This document shows, in pieces, positions 1 to 7,308 of a stretch of DNA of 53,694 nucleotides; within the stretch, counting starts at the first letter, position 1; every line of letters starts with the position of its first letter. Where the stretch lies: assembly GCA_013403005.1 (NCBI GenBank), contig JACBOA010000009.1, positions 1 through 53,694 on the forward strand, in the 5' to 3' direction. The translations under genes were made by a program, and so were the position numbers. Origin of the DNA: Methanobacteriaceae archaeon (GTDB lineage Archaea; Methanobacteriota; Methanobacteria; Methanobacteriales; Methanobacteriaceae). A model generated the notes under the pieces. It saw nothing but the letters and a program-made list of their open reading frames with translations, was not told the DNA's origin and ran no database searches.

Positions 1-448
1 TTTATAGTTGATAAATCCCATAAACATTTTAGTTGGGAAAATTCTACCAAGGAGGGTATTCAAGCTTGTATTTTTGGCAACATATATACGAATTATACCC
101 TCATATAACTAATATTGTGGTTATATTCCATTTATCAATTTTTCGAAAAAAATAGCCACATGGATAAGCAAAATATGAATTCATAGTAATATTTCGCATC
201 TTACTAAACATTATTGATGACATATGTCTTCAAATCAATATAGGATTAATGCTCTTTCTGAGAACACATCACCTTTAAAACTAATATTAATCCCTAGATA
301 TCAATTAAATTATCACATGAAACAAGATAGTATGTTTCCTGACGTATAAATGGGTTAAAATAATTAAGACATGTTTTCAATGAATGGGGTCTTTGATTGG
401 GTAAAAACGACTAAAATTTATCAGATATTCTCTAGAAATTAAAAAAAT
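1..448. other. AT-rich non-coding stretch
   Basis: I see no open reading frame with a ribosome binding site, no RNA gene and no clear promoter here. It precedes the degenerate MITE copy and lies downstream of the ferritin gene. Confidence 0.5.
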
Positions 449-590
449 AACTGAAAGTTATTAGGGGGGGTTAGAGCTATATATCCAAACATTCTATCAC
501 TATTTTTGTCTTTATTTGTGAAAGAACCAAAATAAACCAGTTATGAAATATTAATGAACAGTTCCACAACCATTAACTTTGCATTACTAA
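449..590 (+). mobile_element. MITE-like repeat, copy 1 (degenerate)
   Basis: This is the most diverged of four related non-coding elements in the window. It opens with CTGAAAGTTATTAGG and closes with an imperfect inverted copy, CCATTAACTTTGCA. The core keeps the family words TTTGTCTTT, TTGTGAAAGAACCA and TTAATGAACAGT in order. Boundaries are approximate, no target duplication is evident and there is no coding capacity. It lies just downstream of the ferritin gene. Confidence 0.6.
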
Positions 591-593
591 TAA

Positions 594-621
594 AAGAAAA
601 AGATTTAAGTAGAATTCTACT
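594..621 (-). terminator. Candidate terminator after ferritin
   Basis: A perfect 14-bp palindrome, AGTAGAATTCTACT (608-621), spans the ferritin stop codon. On the minus strand it is followed by a pyrimidine/T-rich run. A loop-free palindrome is not a classic hairpin, so the T-rich run may be the real signal. Confidence 0.4.
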
Positions 622-1129
622 CAGAAGCTGCTGGTGGATTGAAAACTCTTTTTGCTAATTCCTGGTCTAGCATGTAAAGTCCGCTGCTGGATTCTCCTGC
701 TAGTTTTACTTTTTGAAGAACTCCACTGGAAGATTCTTCCTCTTCCACTTGTTCAGCTACAAACCATTGTAAGAAATTGTTGGTGGCGTGGTCAGAAAGC
801 TCCATGGCCAGATCAACCAGTTCATTTATGAGACCAGTTACCATCTGTTCGTGCTGGTAAACATGTTCAAAAGCTGCCAGTGGAGAATCCCACTCACTTT
901 GAGGTTTCTCAATTTCAGCTAGAATAACTCTGCTACCCCTCTGCACTAGGTAGTCATAAAACTTCATGGCGTGACTTAATTCTTCCTGGGCCTGAACTCG
1001 CATCCAGTTCCCAAATCCAGGTAAATCCTGATCTTCAAAGTAAGCTCCCATGGCCAGGTATAGGTAACCTGAATAAAGTTCCCTATTTAACTGGTAGTTA
1101 AGGGCTTCCTGCATCTTTTCATCCAACAT
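617..1129 (-). CDS. ftnA: Ferritin, non-haem, FtnA-like
   Basis: A 24-mer iron-storage ferritin that oxidises Fe(II) and stores it as mineral in the cytoplasm. The 170-residue protein has full family length. All ferroxidase ligands of bacterial FtnA are present at the same numbers: E17, E50, H53, E94, Q127 and E130. The start is an ATG behind a strong GGGAGGT site (about 1138-1144). It is the last gene of a minus-strand run behind three rubredoxins, so it is probably cotranscribed with them. The context suggests an oxygen/iron stress role, with rubredoxin carrying electrons and ferritin taking up free iron. Family assignment is firm; the operon is inferred from spacing. Confidence 0.95.
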   Translation of the reverse strand: MLDEKMQEALNYQLNRELYSGYLYLAMGAYFEDQDLPGFGNWMRVQAQEELSHAMKFYDYLVQRGSRVILAEIEKPQSEWDSPLAAFEHVYQHEQMVTGLINELVDLAMELSDHATNNFLQWFVAEQVEEEESSSGVLQKVKLAGESSSGLYMLDQELAKRVFNPPAASE

Positions 1130-1160
1130 GACCTCTAACCTCCCTCACGTAATATTTTGA

Positions 1161-1257
1161 TTTTGATTAATCTACTGGTTCGAATTTGATTAAAACTTTT
1201 GATTAATCTACTGGTTCGAGCTTTTGACTAAAACTTCTGATTAGTCTACAGGTTCGA
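1161..1257. repeat. Three tandem copies of a rubredoxin 3' end
   Basis: Three direct copies of a 23-bp word of the form TTTTGATTAATCTACTGGTTC plus GA start at 1161, 1197 and 1235 (period 36-38 bp). The third copy is the live 3' end of the upstream rubredoxin gene: on the minus strand it reads Phe-Glu-Pro-Val-Asp-stop and runs into the trailer. The other two are non-coding duplicates of that tail in the rubredoxin-ferritin spacer. Confidence 0.85.
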
Positions 1258-1402
1258 ACATATCTTTACCTGCACCGCACATTGGACATACCCAGTCATC
1301 TGGCAAGTCTTCAAAAGCGGTTCCAGGTTCAATCCCTGACATATCATCTCCTTCTTCAGGATCGTATACATATCCACAAGGCTTACACAGGTATTTTTGC
1401 AT
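1241..1402 (-). CDS. rub: Rubredoxin 1
   Basis: A 53-residue mononuclear iron electron carrier. It begins MQKYLCKPCGYVYDPEEG and ends with VCPMCGAGKDMFEPVD, so both Cys-x2-Cys knuckles (CKPCG and CPMCG) that bind the single iron are present. The core YVYDP, the FEDLP loop and the DDW tryptophan match the family. The ATG follows GAGGTG. It is the third gene of a minus-strand series of rubredoxins and lies about 110 bp before ferritin. Rubredoxins feed electrons to oxygen-reducing F420H2 oxidase or rubrerythrin in methanogens; neither partner gene is in the window. Confidence 0.95.
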   Translation of the reverse strand: MQKYLCKPCGYVYDPEEGDDMSGIEPGTAFEDLPDDWVCPMCGAGKDMFEPVD

Positions 1403-1507
1403 AATACTACACCTCTTTTTTTACCTCATTTTTAAATCTTCATGATAGATTCATGAATTTCATTTAAGAAATTTCACATTTATTAATAAAAAATTTATTT
1501 ATTAAAC

Positions 1508-1669
1508 TTATTTAACCTCAGCAAATACCTTTTTCTTAGCCCCGCATGATGGACAAACCCATCTTTCGGGCAAGTCCTCGAATGGAACTCCTGGTTCGAT
1601 TTTACGCTTTAAATCACCGGTTTCAGGGTCATATATGTATCCACATAACCTGCATTTCCATTTTTTCAA
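1508..1669 (-). CDS. rub: Rubredoxin 2 (TTG start)
   Basis: A 53-residue rubredoxin. It opens MKKWKCRLCGYIYDPETG and carries a second knuckle CPSCGAKKKVF, so both iron-binding Cys pairs are present. The start is TTG, chosen because AGGTGAT lies a few bases upstream and no in-frame ATG gives an intact first knuckle. It is more basic than its neighbours (LKRK, GAKKK), which suggests a different redox partner. It lies between rubredoxins 1 and 3 with spacers of 105 and 133 bp. Confidence 0.93.
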   Translation of the reverse strand: MKKWKCRLCGYIYDPETGDLKRKIEPGVPFEDLPERWVCPSCGAKKKVFAEVK

Positions 1670-1802
1670 ACTAATCACCTTTAAATTTTAGTAAATTTCT
1701 TTCGATGACTTACCTTATCCTGGATGAATTGTTAGATAGATGTTATGGAGGTATCAGAGGATTTTTGTTTAAAAAAATAGTTTAATTATGGACAGTAATC
1801 TT

Positions 1803-1964
1803 TTATAGAGGGATGAACCGAAATTTTCCAGCCCCACATTTAGGGCAGTTCCAATCATCAGGCAGATCTTCGAAGGCAGTTCCAGGAGGGGTGTTGGTTC
1901 GAGGTTCTCCAACTTCAGGGTCGTAAATATAATTGCAAACCTTACATTTGTATCTTCGCATCAT
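1803..1964 (-). CDS. rub: Rubredoxin 3
   Basis: A 53-residue rubredoxin and the first gene of the minus-strand redox cluster. It begins MMRRYKCKVCNYIYDPEVG, and the second knuckle is CPKCGAGKFRF. In the first knuckle the usual Gly after the second Cys is Asn (CKVCN), a mild departure that sits beside the iron site. The start is the first of two ATGs, 7 nt behind GGAGG. A TATA-like box lies upstream at about 2008-2018 with a 13-bp palindrome directly behind it, so this gene probably heads the transcript. Confidence 0.93.
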   Translation of the reverse strand: MMRRYKCKVCNYIYDPEVGEPRTNTPPGTAFEDLPDDWNCPKCGAGKFRFIPL

Positions 1965-2007
1965 TTGATTTCCTCCACTAAAATGTGGTGTAATCTTATA
2001 TTAGGTA

Positions 2008-2036
2008 CCTTATACAAATCAAACTAGTTAAACTAG
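2008..2036 (-). promoter_or_regulatory. Promoter and palindrome of the rubredoxin cluster
   Basis: On the minus strand a TATA-like TTTGTATAAGG (2008-2018) lies about 45 bp before the rubredoxin 3 start, leaving room for a short leader with the GGAGG site. Immediately upstream, at the BRE side, is a perfect 13-bp palindrome, CTAGTTAAACTAG (2024-2036). This position suits a regulator that controls promoter access. The regulator is unknown. Confidence 0.45.
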
Positions 2037-2317
2037 AGTCAGGAAGATATTCAAATAGGTTCCTGGACAGTTCTGTTTCAGCACTCTTTTCATTTGATTT
2101 ACCGCAAAATTACTTTGATACCACTTATTCAAATCATTATTTGCAGTGATTTATTGATTTTGGTTATTTTTCTTAAATATTTCTACCATAATAGGATATT
2201 AAGGGTTTGAATATTGGTTAGAATATTATGTTAGGTGTTATGTAGGTGTTAGATGTTAGATCTGTATCAATATAATTTATGCTCATTTCTGATTATTAAT
2301 TCTATTGGTGTTTTATT
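2037..2317. other. Non-coding spacer
   Basis: An AT-rich spacer between the rubredoxin promoter and the glycosylase stop codon. I see no gene, structured repeat or hairpin in it. Imperfect TTAGG/TTAGAT words near 2200-2260 are simple-sequence in character. Confidence 0.4.
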
Positions 2318-2758
2318 CTATTTTTTCTCTTTTAATTTCTCCCAATCCTCAATATCTCCAGGGATAAGTTTAAAACTGGGATGAACATTGGGGAAATCTA
2401 ACTTTTTTAACTTTTGGTATTGATTCCTGTCCCGCTGTTTTAGTTTGCCCTTTAGATGATTGAGTTCATATAAGACCTGTCCCTGTGTAACTGTGATTTT
2501 CTGCAGGGTTTTTCGAGTTCCAATCTTCTGGGGATTGAAATTATATCCTCTTTTTTCTGCTTCCAGGTAAATATGATGTAAATAAGTGTCCAGAAAAAGA
2601 GGGGGATTATTTTGATTTTTGAATCTTACTAGCTGAGGATGGTTATTATAACCTTTAGTTTTGCCCTCAAGAACTGCTTTAGCTAGTAATCCCTCCCTCC
2701 AGACTGCTACCAGTCCTTTACTATCTAAATATGATGGATGCAGGCTCCACAGTCTCAT
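2318..2758 (-). CDS. Pyrimidine dimer DNA glycosylase family protein
   Basis: A 146-residue protein resembling the T4 endonuclease V / pyrimidine-dimer glycosylase family, which cuts the glycosidic bond at UV photodimers and nicks the abasic site. Visible hallmarks are MRLWSLHPSYLD at the N-terminus, WRE at residues 20-22 (matching the YRE of T4 endonuclease V, whose Glu23 is catalytic), GKTKGYNNHPQLVRF near 32-46 and a C-terminal VHPSF segment. The start is the ATG at 2758, because family members begin with this sequence. It stands alone with its own spacers. The role in base-excision repair is inferred from the family. Confidence 0.75.
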   Translation of the reverse strand: MRLWSLHPSYLDSKGLVAVWREGLLAKAVLEGKTKGYNNHPQLVRFKNQNNPPLFLDTYLHHIYLEAEKRGYNFNPQKIGTRKTLQKITVTQGQVLYELNHLKGKLKQRDRNQYQKLKKLDFPNVHPSFKLIPGDIEDWEKLKEKK

Positions 2759-2849
2759 CTAGTCACATCTTTAAATTTATATTTTTTTGATGAGAATAAA
2801 AAAGTAATTATAGAAAAATTAATATTTAACCAAATCTGCCCTATAATTC

Positions 2850-3245
2850 TTATTTAACTAATAATACTGGCACATCAACCTTTTTAAGGGCATTTTGAGC
2901 AACACTACCCAACAATAACTTTTCCAAACCAGATTTACCATGAGAACTAATAACCACCAGATCTGCCCCGGCCTTCTGGGTTATCTTGGCCATATCATGA
3001 GTAGGGCTTCCCACAATCAGTATTTCATGGACTTTAACACCCATTTTTTCTCCTTTCTCATGCACATTATGGAGGATGGCTTTGCCTTCATCTTCCAGTA
3101 CTTCATAAGGATATATAAGTTTTTCATCAATGATATGCACAGCAACAACTTCAGAGCCCAGTTCTTTAGCCAGGGAAAGTGCCATGTCTTCGGCTTTTTT
3201 AGCATGGACTGATCCATCAGTGGGAACCATTATATTATTGAACAT
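2850..3245 (-). CDS. Universal stress protein, UspA family
   Basis: A 131-residue single Usp domain. It starts MFNNIMVPTDGSVHAKKA and ends with SSHGKSGLEKLLLGS and VPVLLVK. The ATP-binding pattern of MJ0577-type Usps (G-x2-G-x9-G-S/T) is present except that the first Gly is Ser (S-SH-G-x9-GS). The D10 equivalent (PTDGS) is present, so nucleotide binding is likely. It is probably a cytoplasmic dimer, and its function is undefined as for most archaeal Usps. Monocistronic by spacing. Confidence 0.9.
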   Translation of the reverse strand: MFNNIMVPTDGSVHAKKAEDMALSLAKELGSEVVAVHIIDEKLIYPYEVLEDEGKAILHNVHEKGEKMGVKVHEILIVGSPTHDMAKITQKAGADLVVISSHGKSGLEKLLLGSVAQNALKKVDVPVLLVK

Positions 3246-3410
3246 GTTCTAAACTTCCATTATCCATTCATTAATCTCATTAATTTCGGTATCTAGTTAG
3301 GAAAGAAACTATTTCAGGTTCTAAACATTCCCTTTCTTCATTATTCCATTATTTTCTTATCATTAATCATTGTGATCATTATCAAATAATTTATGTTTGA
3401 ATTTCTTTTT

Positions 3411-3965
3411 TTATTCATCAACATTTCTGCGATGATCTCCCACCACAAATTCCTTACCACCTAGGTGCAGGATAGGTCGCATTGATTCTGCATCCAGAAG
3501 TCCTTCTTTGAGAGCATCATCTCGGACACCTATTTTTACCACTTCACCTATCACTAAGTTGTGGTCACCACATTCTAGAATTTTCACAACCCTGCATTCT
3601 AAATGAGCAATGCATTCTTTGATCCATGGTGCTTTAACTTCAACAGATGGCATCTGGGTTAATCCTGCCTTTTCAATCTCATTAACTCCCTGAGGGAATT
3701 TTTCACCAGTCACCCACAGTTCCTTGAGAATATCTTCATGGGGTATGTTTATTACCATTTCCCTAGTTTCTGCAATGTTCTGGTAAGTGTGGTGCTGGGG
3801 GACAGATGCCACGGCAATTAAGGGAGGGTTAACAGAGACTGGCATGGTAAATGAGAATGGAGCAGCATTTACTTCCCCTTTCTGATTGATGGTGGTAACT
3901 ATAATGGTGGGCCGAGGGGCAACCACTCGGTAAAAACTTCCTAAGTCAAGATCTGTGAATTTCAT
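3411..3965 (-). CDS. Flavin reductase-like FMN-binding protein (flavoredoxin type)
   Basis: About 184 residues with the FMN-binding split-barrel fold of flavin reductases and flavoredoxins, which bind FMN and pass electrons or reduce free flavin. Visible features are a barrel start YRVVAPRPTIIVTT, the FMN-phosphate region AAPFSFTMPVSVNPPLIAV and a late LVIGEVVKI strand. The chosen start is MKFTDLD (3965), preceded by GGAGTGA; an upstream ATG adds five residues but would overlap that site. It lies 27 bp downstream of atwA on the same strand, so the two are likely cotranscribed. The link to methyl-CoM reductase activation is only positional. Confidence 0.85.
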   Translation of the reverse strand: MKFTDLDLGSFYRVVAPRPTIIVTTINQKGEVNAAPFSFTMPVSVNPPLIAVASVPQHHTYQNIAETREMVINIPHEDILKELWVTGEKFPQGVNEIEKAGLTQMPSVEVKAPWIKECIAHLECRVVKILECGDHNLVIGEVVKIGVRDDALKEGLLDAESMRPILHLGGKEFVVGDHRRNVDE

Positions 3966-3992
3966 TGAATCACTCCACATATTTTTACAAAA

Positions 3993-5726
3993 TCAGGCAC
4001 TATGCATTTTTTTCTTCCAGTCTTCTATATTCTTAAGATAATCTGCACCGCAGCTATTAATGAAGTCTTGACACTCATTTTTAGGATTTCCATCTCCAAT
4101 GAGTTCTCCATCATCCATGCGAATGGCTCGTGTTGCCAGTTCTTCAATGAAATCAATGTGATGGCTGACCATAATTATGGTGGTGTTAAATTCCTGGTTA
4201 ATGCGTTTGAGAGAGTTTGAAACCATTCTCAAGGTTATAGGGTCTAGATCTCCAAAGGGTTCATCTAAAATAAGGACTTTTGGTTGGGAGGTGAGTACCA
4301 GTGCCAGGGTTGCTCTCACTTTCTGCCCCCCGGACAACTCATAAGAACGGCGGTTAAGCACATCTAAGGGTAAGTCCAGGGCTTTGAATATGGGTTCAGC
4401 ATATTTTATGATTTCATTATCAGGGAAACTGGGGAACAGGGTTTCTAAAATATTTGCAGAAAGCCCTATTTTTTCCAAGCGTTCTTTTGCTTCATTTTCA
4501 GGAAGATCAGTTAACTGATAGAGGACATCCAGGGTTAAGTCGCTTATACCAAGTTCTTCAGCTTTCTTTTTTGCCTCGTCAACAACCATAATGCCTTTAA
4601 CACCTAATCTGCCAGCTATCTGGTCTCTAATACGGGCATGGTGTACCAGTGAAAATTCCTGGTGCATGAATCCCATTTGTCTTCGGATTTTCATTCTACT
4701 TATTCCAGGCTGGTGCATGTCCACCCATTCTCCGTCAAGTTTAAAGGATACATTACCGCCATCAGGCTGATCCAGACCACCTATCATCCGTAAAAGAACA
4801 GTTTTACCTGCACCACTGGGTCCAATTAGGGAAACAATCTCTCCTTCATTAACATCAAAGCCAACATCTTTCAGCTCCAAGACATTTCCTGCTTTGAGGA
4901 GATAGAACCTTCTTTCAAGATCACGAACCTTAATAATTGTTTGACCGATATTTTCCGGGTCTCTTCCTGGCAGTTCTGGTTCCAATTTTCTGAGGAATTT
5001 TTTGATTATTGCATCAGGATCTCCTTCATCTACTACTTTTCCTTCCTCCATAAGCAGCATTCGATGAGAAAGATAATGATGGACCTCAGGCAAGTGTGAT
5101 ACCAGTACAACAGTTACTCCTAAATCTTGGTTAATTTTTTTAATAGAATCTAATATTTCTTGTTTAGTTTTAGGGCATGACATTGTTGCTGGTTCATCTA
5201 AAAGTAATACTTTAGGCTTTTTTGCCAGTTGTCTTGCCATTATCAGTCTCTGTTTTTCACCACCACTTAAAACAGGTGCAAAGTGATCTGCTTTGTGGTC
5301 CAGCCCTACAATGCGCAGTATATCCATGGCTTCTTCTTCAAACTCGTCATATGCAAAATCAAAATCAGTTAGTGCTTCATCACCATATTTTGAACCGTAA
5401 AGTTTTCGGATGACGTTATTCAGGGTTGTTTCTGACCAAAGTCCAAATGAACGCTGCAGGTGAATGGCAGTTGCCTTACGTAGTTTACGGGAGTAGTAAG
5501 GTGTTGAATCTGGTGTAACCGAAACCTCATCAATGGTAATTTTTCCCTCTTCAAAGGGTTCTACACCCCTCAGAACGCGGAGAAGAGTGCTTTTTCCTGA
5601 ACCACTGGTTCCAATTATTCCCAATATCTCTCCTTTCTCTACTTCAAGGTTAACATTGTCCAGTGCCTTAATATCCAACCCTTCTTCTATATGATAGGTT
5701 TTTGATAGATTTTCAACCTTTATCAT
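3993..5726 (-). CDS. atwA: Methyl-coenzyme M reductase activation component A2, ABC ATPase
   Basis: Component A2 is a soluble ATP-binding protein needed for reductive activation of the nickel cofactor F430 in methyl-coenzyme M reductase. The 577-residue chain has two ABC nucleotide-binding domains and no membrane segment. Domain 1 has Walker A GTSGSGKST (39-47), signature LSGGEKQR (153-160) and Walker B LLLDEPAT (174-181). Domain 2 has GPSGAGKTV (302-310), LSGGQKVR (464-471) and LILDEP (485-490). Domain 2 carries a long insert at about 350-460, typical of this family. The start ATG follows GGTGAT. A minus-strand TATA box lies near 5846-5854. A flavin-reductase gene follows in the same direction. 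Confidence 0.9.
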   Translation of the reverse strand: MIKVENLSKTYHIEEGLDIKALDNVNLEVEKGEILGIIGTSGSGKSTLLRVLRGVEPFEEGKITIDEVSVTPDSTPYYSRKLRKATAIHLQRSFGLWSETTLNNVIRKLYGSKYGDEALTDFDFAYDEFEEEAMDILRIVGLDHKADHFAPVLSGGEKQRLIMARQLAKKPKVLLLDEPATMSCPKTKQEILDSIKKINQDLGVTVVLVSHLPEVHHYLSHRMLLMEEGKVVDEGDPDAIIKKFLRKLEPELPGRDPENIGQTIIKVRDLERRFYLLKAGNVLELKDVGFDVNEGEIVSLIGPSGAGKTVLLRMIGGLDQPDGGNVSFKLDGEWVDMHQPGISRMKIRRQMGFMHQEFSLVHHARIRDQIAGRLGVKGIMVVDEAKKKAEELGISDLTLDVLYQLTDLPENEAKERLEKIGLSANILETLFPSFPDNEIIKYAEPIFKALDLPLDVLNRRSYELSGGQKVRATLALVLTSQPKVLILDEPFGDLDPITLRMVSNSLKRINQEFNTTIIMVSHHIDFIEELATRAIRMDDGELIGDGNPKNECQDFINSCGADYLKNIEDWKKKMHSA

Positions 5727-6160
5727 CCAGTATCACCGTTTATTTTTAATTATTTCTTAAAATTAAATTTATTGCCAACTTATCCTGCAATATATCATTC
5801 CACATTACTTTCACATTAGTAGAATAATCTCTTTTGACCACTTATTGATATAAAGTTATCTTGTCTTGTATTCATGTCTTTGTTTTTAACACATCATTAT
5901 CAGATTAGAAAATATTTAAGTACTCATTCATTCTCTTGGATTTTTGTAAGTTTAATGAATCATTAAAACTCAGATAAAAATATCTATTTCTTCTTTAAAT
6001 GCCTTCAATGTTTATTCAGGATTTATAATTGAAAATACTTCTAATAGTATTAGGTTAATTATTTATGCCGGTATAAAGAGAGTTAAGTAACATAGTTTAC
6101 ACTTATTAATAGAACTTGTAGAATATAAGGCAATACACTATTTAAACCATACTTTAAGAC
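5727..6160. other. Divergent intergenic region with atwA promoter
   Basis: Non-coding spacer between the divergent atwA and nadM genes. On the minus strand a TTTATATCA box (5846-5854) is the best atwA promoter candidate and would give a leader of roughly 100 nt. I see no gene or hairpin otherwise. Confidence 0.5.
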
Positions 6161-6200
6161 ATTTTATACAAAGTTTATAAGGATAGTCTATATAATTTAA
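6161..6200 (+). promoter_or_regulatory. nadM promoter region
   Basis: Two overlapping TATA candidates precede nadM: TTTATAAG (about 6176-6183) and CTATATAATT (6189-6198). The first is better spaced to leave the GGAAG ribosome site (6212-6216) in the leader. Confidence 0.5.
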
Positions 6201-6222
6201 GAATTTTTGTTGGAAGATAACT

Positions 6223-6747
6223 ATGAGAGGGCTTTTAGTTGGAAGAATGCAGCCAATGCATAAGGGTCACCTTCAAGTGATTAAGAGAATTCTGGATGAA
6301 GTTGAAGAAGTCATAATATGTATTGGTAGTGCTCAGTTAAGTCATAGTCTGAAAGATCCTTTTACTGCTGGAGAAAGAGTGATGATGCTAAGCAAAGCCC
6401 TGGCTGAGAATGGCATCCCGGCATCATCTTACTACATAATCCCAGTACAGGATATCGAATGCAATTCCCTTTGGGTTGCACATATGGAGATGTTAACTCC
6501 GCCATTTGTACATGTATATGCTGGAAACCCACTGGTGCAGCGACTCTTTATAGAAAAGGGTTACGAAGTAACAGAACCACCCTTATTCAATCGAAAAATA
6601 TATTCCGGTACCGAAGTGCGTCGCAGAATGCTTAATGGCGAGGATTGGCAAGAATTACTCCCAGAAGCGGTTGTGGAAGTTATAAATGAGATTGATGGAA
6701 TTTCACGCCTTAAACACCTGGCAAGAAAGGAGGTAAGTGAAGAATGA
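6223..6747 (+). CDS. nadM: Nicotinamide-nucleotide adenylyltransferase, archaeal NadM
   Basis: Joins NMN and ATP to form NAD+, the last step of NAD synthesis. The 174-residue length matches archaeal NadM. The nucleotidyltransferase motif GRMQPMHKGH (7-16) supplies the two active-site histidines, and YSGTEVRR (127-134) is the C-terminal ISGTxVR-type ATP-binding motif. The ATG follows GGAAG. Its last four bases overlap the moaE start (ATGA), so the pair is translationally coupled. Assignment is firm. Confidence 0.95.
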   Translation: MRGLLVGRMQPMHKGHLQVIKRILDEVEEVIICIGSAQLSHSLKDPFTAGERVMMLSKALAENGIPASSYYIIPVQDIECNSLWVAHMEMLTPPFVHVYAGNPLVQRLFIEKGYEVTEPPLFNRKIYSGTEVRRRMLNGEDWQELLPEAVVEVINEIDGISRLKHLARKEVSEE

Positions 6748-7199
6748 TACTTGCAAGGATTATAAATGGTGGAAGAGAATCTGATGATGAAAAAATCATC
6801 AAAATGTCCGATTTAACCAAAAAAATCAAAGAAGATCCTTCAATTAATGAGTGCGGGGCTATATTTACCTTTGAGGGTTTTGTAAGAGGTAAAGATCGTG
6901 CCAAAACCACTGAAAAAATAATTTTAACCACCATGAATAAGGATGAAACTGAAAAAGAACTTGAAGCCATGGTGAAAGAGGTTAAGGACAAACATGGGGT
7001 GAGATCCATAGCCGTAGTCCATTATCTGGGTCAATTTGAACCTGGTGATCCTCTATTCCTAGCGGCAGTGGCAGGACCGCACCGGCATGAAACCAGAGCA
7101 GCACTGGAAGAAATTATTGAAAGAGTTAAATACGAGTTAGACTTTAAAAAGAAAGAATTCGGCAGCACAGGAACTCAGGTAATCTTATCTGGAGGTTAA
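6744..7199 (+). CDS. moaE: Molybdopterin synthase catalytic subunit MoaE
   Basis: Large subunit of molybdopterin synthase, which moves sulfur from MoaD thiocarboxylate onto precursor Z to make the dithiolene of the molybdenum/tungsten cofactor. Methanogens need this for formylmethanofuran and formate dehydrogenases. The 151-residue protein shows FTFEGFVRG (41-49), GPHRHETRAAL (111-121) and VKYELDFKKKE (128-138), which holds the two catalytic lysines. It overlaps nadM by 4 bp. No moaD is adjacent. A mobA gene lies about 5 kb away. A T-rich run follows the stop codon. Confidence 0.93.
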   Translation: MILARIINGGRESDDEKIIKMSDLTKKIKEDPSINECGAIFTFEGFVRGKDRAKTTEKIILTTMNKDETEKELEAMVKEVKDKHGVRSIAVVHYLGQFEPGDPLFLAAVAGPHRHETRAALEEIIERVKYELDFKKKEFGSTGTQVILSGG

Positions 7200-7202
7200 T
7201 AA

Positions 7203-7232
7203 ATTCATTTATTTTATTTTTATTTTTTTTGA
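7203..7232 (+). terminator. T-rich terminator after nadM-moaE
   Basis: Just after the moaE stop codon the sequence becomes a run of T-tracts broken by single A residues and ending in eight Ts. Archaeal termination commonly uses such oligo-T runs without a stable hairpin. Confidence 0.5.
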
Positions 7233-7308
7233 TTTATTATTATTGCTATGACAAGATGGGGCTAAATTCAATATATTTTATGAGATTTTAAAGATGAGGG
7301 GGTTTGAA

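Noticed and set aside
1161..1257. Three regularly spaced repeats as a small CRISPR array
   Set aside because: The repeats include the rubredoxin stop codon, the spacers are only 13-15 bp and similar to each other, and no cas genes are present.
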